From Otis tarda (lineage: Eukaryota; Chordata; Aves; Otidiformes; Otididae), in NCBI GenBank assembly GCA_026413225.1, contig CM048552.1, forward strand, positions 189,382,053 to 189,446,052: a DNA stretch of 64,000 nucleotides, read 5' to 3'. Of the stretch, positions 51,601-60,600 are shown in pieces. A program made the translations under genes and the position numbers. The number at the start of each line of letters is the position of its first letter. Position 1 is the stretch's first letter. The notes below the pieces were generated by a model that was not told where the DNA came from, searched no databases, and saw only the letters and a program-made list of their open reading frames with translations.

Positions 51601-54600
51601 CAACTTGATCTCACATGGGCACCACAGTTGTCCTCTCTGTGATGTTCTGTCAAGTGTATGAATAGTTCTGAATGTCAGATGGTTTGTTCTGTTTACCAGG
51701 TCAGCTCTCTAATGAAAAGAAAGAGACAAGATTAAAATTTAATACATAAAAAAATTTTGCACATCTTTATGCAAGGAATTTTATGAGCCATTATTATGAT
51801 GTACCATACATTATTATGGGTTTCATAAGGCACAAAGGCAAATAGCATGCCAGCAGACTCCTCCTGCAGATGACTTGTATACACCACCAGTTAATAACTA
51901 GAACAAACATCCATACTTTATAACCTTTTGAGTTCATTTTCCATCCATTAATATCTCTGATTTTATCCACATCTTTATGACCAGATCAAATCTAACTGAT
52001 CATTACCATAAAGAAACTGTAAGGATGGAATGTGCTTTATATTCCATTTTCTATACTTTCAGAAATTAACATAATTGAAAGCAACGTCCAGCCCATCATC
52101 ACAAAGGAAGGTAAAAGAGGCCTTTAGTATATATATTTCTGTATATGTTCATATACATATACAGAATATATATTGTATATATTTATGTAACAGGATGCAT
52201 TCTGTACATAACAACGCCAGGACATTCAGGACTTTGCTGAAAAAGCAAAGATACAAATATTGCAATTAGAACTGGCTGAAATATTTTGTATAAAAAGATT
52301 TCCACAGTTGTTCTCCTGGAATGAATGTTGTCCTTTTTCCAAGTCCATTTAAAAAATATTTTAAAATAATATTTTTTCAAACAATTTCCTTTAAGTGCCC
52401 CAAATATTACTATTCTTTCAACAAAAACATTTTTTTTTTAATTAAAGCAGTTATTTTTAAAAGTGAAGTAGATTTATTTCTTACACTTTGGAAAAAAAAA
52501 AATCAGTACTGTTTTCTATAGTTTTCAGTCAGTTCTAAATACCAATATCTGTCAGTTGCCTGTAAAGGATGGTTAGCCAAACTTTATTTTTCGATTCGTC
52601 ATGGCAAAAGCATGACTTGAAGATTAGTGGTGGGACTGAAGAGAAGAAAAAGTGGGGCTGGGACGTAAAACCATTTATGATTCGTAACTTAATTAAAACA
52701 CCCATTGGTTTCACTAGATCAAGTATATTGCTAAAGAGATCCAGTTTCTCACTGATATAAAAATGCTCAAAGGGAATCTGGTTGAGCTCAGTTGAGGAGA
52801 AAGGCAGTTAAAAATGTCTTGCAAAAATTTTATCCAGACTGTTTAATCATTGTTTCTGGGAGGACTTCCTCCCAGCAGGAGTGACATGAGCTTGCTTTTT
52901 CAACAGCTTGTCTGTGCTTTGTCCTGCCTAGGATTAGACACCACCTAGCATACAGGCTGATCTTTGTTGCCTAGTCTCCGTCACTAAATCAGATCCACAG
53001 AGCAATATAAATGGCTAGATGATTCCATGTGGTAATTCATCCAACATATTTTAGAAATCTTCCTATGATGAAGGGGAATCACTCTCTGAAAGTACCTGTT
53101 CTTCTGTATTAAATCCAGAGACAGGGCAAATAGTGTAGGTGATTTATATGATGTTTAGGAGTTGAAAGTTAAATGAAACAAAACTCTCTTTTAAAGAAAA
53201 AATTAAATATCTGAGCTCTTCTATAATCAAATGTACAACTAAGTGTTATCCACTAGAGAGAGAAAAAAAAACAAACAACTTTGTTAGTGAGTATTGAAGA
53301 GTTACTTCTTTCCATTGCCAGTACAGTGTTTCTGCTTTGGGACACACTCCAGGGAATGATCTCTGGCCAACACAGCCTTTCTGCTGATGATTCAGAAATA
53401 GTCCCAATAAAACCAATTCTGGCCCTTCTGAGCTTCCTAGTAGTAACAGTAGCTAGCTAGAGCTCCCATTAAAACCATATAAGCCCACAACTGTCTGTAG
53501 AAAAAAGCTGGCAAAATTGCATGTTAATTTTTGCAACATATGTCAGAAAGTTCTAACAGATCATGATGGAAAGGAGATTTCAGTAGAAAAAAAAACCACC
53601 ACCACCTCCCCTAAGTTTAGAGGTTGATGTCTGCCCTTTACTGTCTCAATGTGTTTTACTTGAGTTGTGCTTCTGTTGTTTGTACATAGATATGTTAAAG
53701 GGATCCAAAGAGTTAAATCTGTATGAAACTCAAATCTTAATGGATTAAATATTCAAAGGATCGATCCTAGACTAGGCAGTATAGCAAACTATGGTTTTAA
53801 CTTTTGTTTTCCATACATCTGTTGTATCAATCTCATAGGAAGGTACAGTAATTTAGAAATCAAAAAAAAAAAGGTATTTATAAACATTCATAAATATGTC
53901 TTTGACATGTTTTCGTTAATATTCATCACTTTTATCAAAGTATGTTTGTATTTAATGGATTCTTGACATGCAAAAACACCTCTAAATTTAGCTCTAAATT
54001 TAGAACAGATGCAAGTGAATGAATCTTGTGAGGTTGCTTCTTTAAAATATTTATGAAAGTTTTTCAACCAGACTTGTTAGAAAATAATTTTTAAAAAGCG
54101 ATAGGTTTTTCAGCTATTTAAAATTCAGATTAGATTAATAGAACTCTGTAATAACTGGGCATCATTATGATCCTATCATATCATCTCACCTGCAGCAAAT
54201 AAGTTAATTACTTAGCTCCAAAGTCTAAGTTACACTTCTGCTGCAAAAACAAACAAAAAGGTATGCTTGGATTTATTACTATTGAAGGACACTAGTTAGC
54301 CTGAATTGTACTGTTTTCAACAATTAACACCAGCCACACATATTAAAAAGCTATTGTTAAATTCTGATCAGTAATTTAAAAAAAATCACTATTGATTTCT
54401 ACGTAAATTCACAAGAAATATATGTAAGAGATTTTTTTTAAGGAAAGTGAGAGAGATGGACTGTGTTACGTTTCTAACTCTGAATAGGGAAAAAAGGAAG
54501 TGTGTGTTACAGCAACTCAAGCAGATGTTGCTGTAACTTGTTACAGAAGAACCGTGGTATTCCTGTTAATTGACTGCATCAATGGTACGTTCCTAATTTA

Positions 54601-57600
54601 TTTAGTATCTGCTGCTCCAGCTAGTCAGACAGAGATACATTTGGATCAGGATAGTCTATAGGGATTGCACAAGATTAAGAGGTTTGTTTTGGCCATTGAA
54701 ATCAAGATGACCTCTCCCATGCAACTCAAAGAACGATAGCCATTAATGTTGACAAATACCCCTACCACTGTTCCAGTTGATCTCTGAAGTATGTTTGTTT
54801 GGTTTTTTAATTTAATCTGGATGGCTACTGGCCAAGTTTTGGTAGCTTAAAAAAAAAAAAGCACCAAATAAAACCCCTAAAACAACAAATAAACACATCC
54901 CCTGCCCCAAAAAACAAATAAATCCCCCCCAACCAATAAATAAAAACCCCATAACAATATAAGGATATAAGGGAATTCTGAGTAAGAGACCTGGTTTCCT
55001 CTTGGATATCTGTACAGTTACTAAGAAATAACATGACAAGTGTTTCTCTCTAGCTCTTTTCTAAGCTTTCACACCATAGTTTGCACACTGATCACTAACA
55101 GAACAATAGCCGCAAGATTCCAGCAATGCCTCAGAGTAGGCTTCCTATCGATATATATATATACAGGAATATTTCATTTTAGCTGCTGAGGATCTGGTTC
55201 TTTGCCTGAGACTTCTCAACAGATGTTAAAAATACCAGATACACAAAAGTAAAAAAAAAAAAAAAAAAAAAGTAAATAGTAAGTGTGCAATGGGATCTAA
55301 ATTTAAGATAGCATGGGAGAAAGTGTAAGATTGTACAACATTGCTGCAAGTGGCTTCTCAGATTAAAAAAAAACCTTTATTACAGTAATGTAGTTTATTT
55401 AGAGTAGGGGGGATAATGCTAGATTCATCTCAGCCCCGTGGAATACCATAAGTATTTTTATGACTATTTGTAATGTGTTGTTTTTTTTCCTATGTCACAG
55501 ACCCGTCTGTCACACAGCTCACTAAATTAATTGAAGGGGAACCTGAGTTCAAAATAGTCAGGGAAGGGGAAACAATAACTAAAGTGATTCATGGAGGTTG
55601 GTATGCTTTCAGCAACTCGATTTGTATTAGTTAAAATTTGAAAAATCTACTATTCCCAGTCAATTTCTACTTTATGTAGATGATTCATGTGATATGATAG
55701 AGATCTGTTCCATATGTAGCAAGAACTTCTGGAAGTGTTGTAATTTTATTGCATTATTTCGTTCTCACTTCTCATGCATTTCAAAAAATTGAGGTTTTTT
55801 GCCTAGCTATGTCCCATAGCTACAATCGAGACTATTAGAAATGCTCTGCATGCTGACATAACATCTGTCTCAGTTAGGAATTATTTTCTGATTGTTGTCC
55901 TGTAATTAAAAATGCAGTATGTAATTCTCTGATAGAAAGGCAATTTTATCAGCCAGAGAGGTAAATTTTGCCTTCTGCTTTGCTAGGGGCATTGAGAAGT
56001 TCATATTTAGGATGTTTTTAAAGGAAAAACAGTATGTGGCCATCCTAAATTTGGAGAAAACTTAGTTTCTGTCTCCTCTGAACATTTTTAATTTTTGTAA
56101 AATACACTATGGTGTTTCCTTGTGTGCTTCAGTAAATTTCAGCATCTCAAAACCAGCACTTGTAACAATGTTCATCACTTGATTAACATTTTCAATTTAA
56201 AAATCCTTGTAGAACCAATAATTAAAACATACACCAAAATCATTGATGGGCGACCTGTGGAAGTGACAGAGAAAAAAGTAACAGAAGAAAGAATTATTCA
56301 AGGTAAACTATGCTGAGCTATTCATACTTAGTGAAGCTCAGCATTACATACAAAAGTTACACATCTTACATTCTGTCCTAATGCCTAAACTGCATTTCCT
56401 GGAGAGATTAATTTTCCCTAATGCTTCCCAGTGCATATGTATCGCTCAAATTCTGGCTGTGTGTGCTAAACACACACATATACAGAAATGGCAACAATAT
56501 TTTAACAGCATGCAAAATAATGAAAACTTGTCTTTTCTCCTTTTTTTTTTTTTTTTTTTAATCTGTTTGTGAAGTGCCTGCTTTTGGAAGTGTCTTATTA
56601 GCATTTCAGGATGAAACTGCTTTTATTATGGTTTTTTTTTTGTCTGGCTTGCTTCAGAAAGGAGCCTTTTTTTTTTTTTTTCTTTTTTGTGAACTTTTGA
56701 GTTATATTTCTCCAGGTAGGATCATTTGACCAAAGATAGCCCTTCAGTGTGTAAATATGTACTTTTGCATGTCATCCCAGGCTCCCTTGTCATTCATTTC
56801 AGAAAAAGAACTCTATTTCTCTGTAAGGAGGGGCCCAGATTGACCTGACATCCACAAGTTAGACATCTGTGTTTACCTAATACAAGATAAAATTAATGTG
56901 CATATGTGTCCCTTTGTCTTCTTCCACAGTAACTTTCAAATTCTTTGACCAACTTAAATTATACTTGACCTACTACAGAGATATTTTTAAAGAATCCTAG
57001 AAACTTCACAGAAATTGAAAAGTGGAGTGAGGCATATTTGAGCAGTCACAAATTCTCTGCTAACGCACTGCGTTCCTGTTGATTAAATATCAGTTTGAAT
57101 GCTGCCATTAAAATTTTGTCTGCCAGAGCAGTTGTAAGTGAAATACAGTTATAGGAACATATTGACTTAGCAGAAAGTCTTAATATTCAGTTTGTTTAGA
57201 AAATCTTAACATTCAATTTAAGAAGTCATCCAAGCAAGAGAGAAATAAAGAATCAGACTCAAGTTATACAACTACTTACTATAATAAAAATAACCAAATG
57301 AAAAATGTGACTGGTTTCTGAATAAACCTGGTACTATTTTTCAACACCAAATTTCTAGAGTAGAAAACAAAAGATCAATGTCTAATTTCTCAAATTCAAG
57401 TTTCACTAATATCTCATATTAAATTGTCAATATAATGTACAATGCCATTGTTTCAGACCTGATATTTCCTCCTCTTCCATCTGTAGTAGGAACTGATAAA
57501 GAATCTTGAATGTTAAGCTCTCGAATGATTCATGGCACTAATAAAAGCAACAATGTCTATTTACAGTACAGTGGATCCAGACTCCTTTTGCACTTAGGAA

Positions 57601-60600
57601 ATATCTGTTCTATGACCTAATACAAAAGAGGGTTTAAAACTGTGTCTTACTTTAAGAATGTGAGCAGATATTTACTGTAAGTGTGTTAAGTTTGTCTAAG
57701 TACTTTCCCAAATAGCTCTAAATACCATTTGGAACCCTCTTTCAGTTTAATTTGGGACACATGGAAAGATAAAATAATCATAAAAGCACATTAAAGCATG
57801 TTAGCCATGGCAACATCCTAAGTGCCAAATAGGAAAAAATTACTTTAACCAGATACCATAGGATTATATTTTAAGTCATTGTCTTACACGTCTTTTTTTC
57901 AAGGTCCTGAAATAAAATATACCAGAATTACTGCAGGTGGTTCAGACAATGAAGAAAAGTTAAAGAAACTGCTTGAAGAAGGTTAGTATCCTTGTTTTAT
58001 TCCCTTCCTTTAAAAAAAAAAAAAAAAAAAAAAGTAGTTACTGAATGGATACTCTGTGTTTTCAGCAAAAGTGCTCATACTGCAAAATGATATCCAGAGA
58101 TTAAACCTCAGAAACTGAAACATGTCAAAGTCTAACGTTCTGGTTTGAGTCCATGATCTTCACATTTCAGTCAGCTCCAGAGCTGGGACTGCCTGAATCT
58201 AGTATATAGTATGCTATGTTTGTCATGCAATATGGTCTTTACATGGAATTTAATATGAATTTTGTACCTCAACAAAATGCTATTACAGGATTAATTCAGT
58301 AATATGCTGTCATAAGATTGTCAAATGTTTTCTGTAAATCAATTTTTTTGCCATAACCTGTATCCTATCAGAGGTTACCAAGGTGACCAAATTTATTGAA
58401 GGTGATGGTCAGTTACTTGAAGATGAAGAAATCAAAAGGCTTCTGCAGGGAGGTAATTCAGTGTATTATAACTAACCTTTTTGCAGCAGGTTATGATAAC
58501 TGAAACCCCTCTCGGATATGCTGATCTCAACATTTTAAAGACTGACCTAGTGGAGATGCAATTTTAATGTGAAAAAAAAAAAAACGAATGACATATACGA
58601 AGTGCCAGATGTCTCTGAAATAATCATCAAAATTTGAGTAATCAATTTTCTTATGATACTGATCATGAAAAAAAAAAGTTATTTTTTCAGTCTTTAAAAA
58701 GTTATTTAAATAAAACTCAGGGGAGCAATGAAGATTTATTCCATTAGCTGTGAAGCTGTTTTTTTTTTTCAGCAAATTTAAATCTGTGAAAAACACGTAC
58801 AAAGTGGAAAGTATTGTAATACACCAAATTAATCTTACTTATCCGTTCTTGAGAAATGAATATTCATTGCCCTCAAGTTAATAATTAAAGGCATGTTTAG
58901 CATCCTCTTTTCAGTGCTTACAGGTGATGGGTATCAATGCATTAACTTTAATTCTCTTCAAATATAGCATTCCAAGGAATGGTTTTCTTTCCTTCTTGCT
59001 CTCTTAATTCTAACAGTTTTGGCAATATATAACTAGTAGCTGTAGAAAACTGGTAAAAGAACTTGTGCTTATGAAATTAATCTTTATCTATGAATTTGGA
59101 ATGTTCTCTGCTTAATGTAGATTAGAAAAACTATCTATAATAGCAATGGAGAATAAAAAAGAGAATTCAAGTGTTATGTTTTTAGTAAATGTTAGTGGAA
59201 ACCTGAGTCAGAAGCTCAAAAACATCTATGGATATTTCTCCTGGCATAAATTAAATTAATCAACTTCGTTTTATGTTTGCTTTATAGTAAGTCACAAACT
59301 GGAATATCAGTAAAGTAGCTCACAGCCAGCTGTATGTTCACTGAACAAAATCTTATAGTCCTTCAAAAGCACTGTTCTGTGGAAGTGACTTAAACTTCTC
59401 TTAAGTAAAAAATGTAGTGATGGCTGAACAGCATAGAAAACAGTTTTCCACCGAACAAAACCATGCTAGTCAATAATACAGCTAGTCTTAGTGACAAGAC
59501 AAGATATGGCTATGAATACTGTTGACTGTATTTCTCTCTTCTGTTTTAAAGATCTAAATCTTAGTTTTACAGATCTAAGCCAGGATTTCAGTGTTGAATA
59601 TTTTAAACAACGTTAAAAATGAAATAAATTATAACAAGAAAATCCCTCCATATACTGGACTATGTTCTATTGGTGTCAACCAGGCAATAAAAAGCAGGTG
59701 CAAACTTTATCTGTAGAACTGTTCAAAATTCTGGTAGCAGGTCTGATGCCAGAACCTAACAATTACAATTGTAATTGTATTCATCTTCAGTTACAGAGGT
59801 CTACAATTAAATAGAACTAATCTGTAGATATACATCTAACAGTGATCCTATAGATGTATGAAAAAGAGATAAATAGATTCTGTGTAGTAAATGTGGAAAA
59901 GAGATATTGTCTCTTGAATTCTTGCTATTTTTCCTTGCTATTATATTTTACTTTGCATAAGCATCCTGCTTTACAGAATGGACCAAATAGGCAGATTTAC
60001 CTCTTTGTTTTAATTTGATTTTTCTCTATCTTTTCCATGGTTTATCCAGTCAGCTACCCTTGGCTGCCATGATAATACCTTACCATATGTTTAGCCAATA
60101 AAAGCATATACAAACACTGCTTTATGGCTGTTGGTGATAATGGTGACAATGCTTTATGGCCCTCTTGTCTACATCAAATTATTTGTGTTTTACTGAAAAT
60201 TTCCTAGGCATTTAAAGGCGAGTCCAGTCACAAACAGATATATTCCCACTGTCTAATGTAAAAGAATTATTTCATACGGGCTACAATTCTACTCATACAA
60301 TATCCAGCACTGGCAATCTTTGCTGAAACAAGACTTCAAGCCAAGATTGCAATCAATTACTCTCAGCCCTAGAGAAGGAATTACCTATGGCAGGGCCAAG
60401 GAAATCAGCAGGACCTTACAGTATGGATAACATGGTGGCCTTCATATGCCTACATCCCCAAAATGACATTGTTTCCACTGAAGGCTCCTTGGATATGGAA
60501 AAATGCTGTGCCAGATTTAACTCATTTGTTTTTGATACTTATTGTAGCTGGAACAGAGTACACCAAGGTTACTAAAGTAATTGAGGGAGAGCCACAGATT

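Larger units (their letters stand above)
52111..55500 (+). other. POSTN intron 17 (3.4 kb)
   Basis: The longest intron of the C-terminal half. Apart from the hairpin at 52130-52172, an A/C-rich low-complexity patch at about 54848-54955 and a poly(A) tract near 55252-55271, nothing is recognised. Confidence 0.6.
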
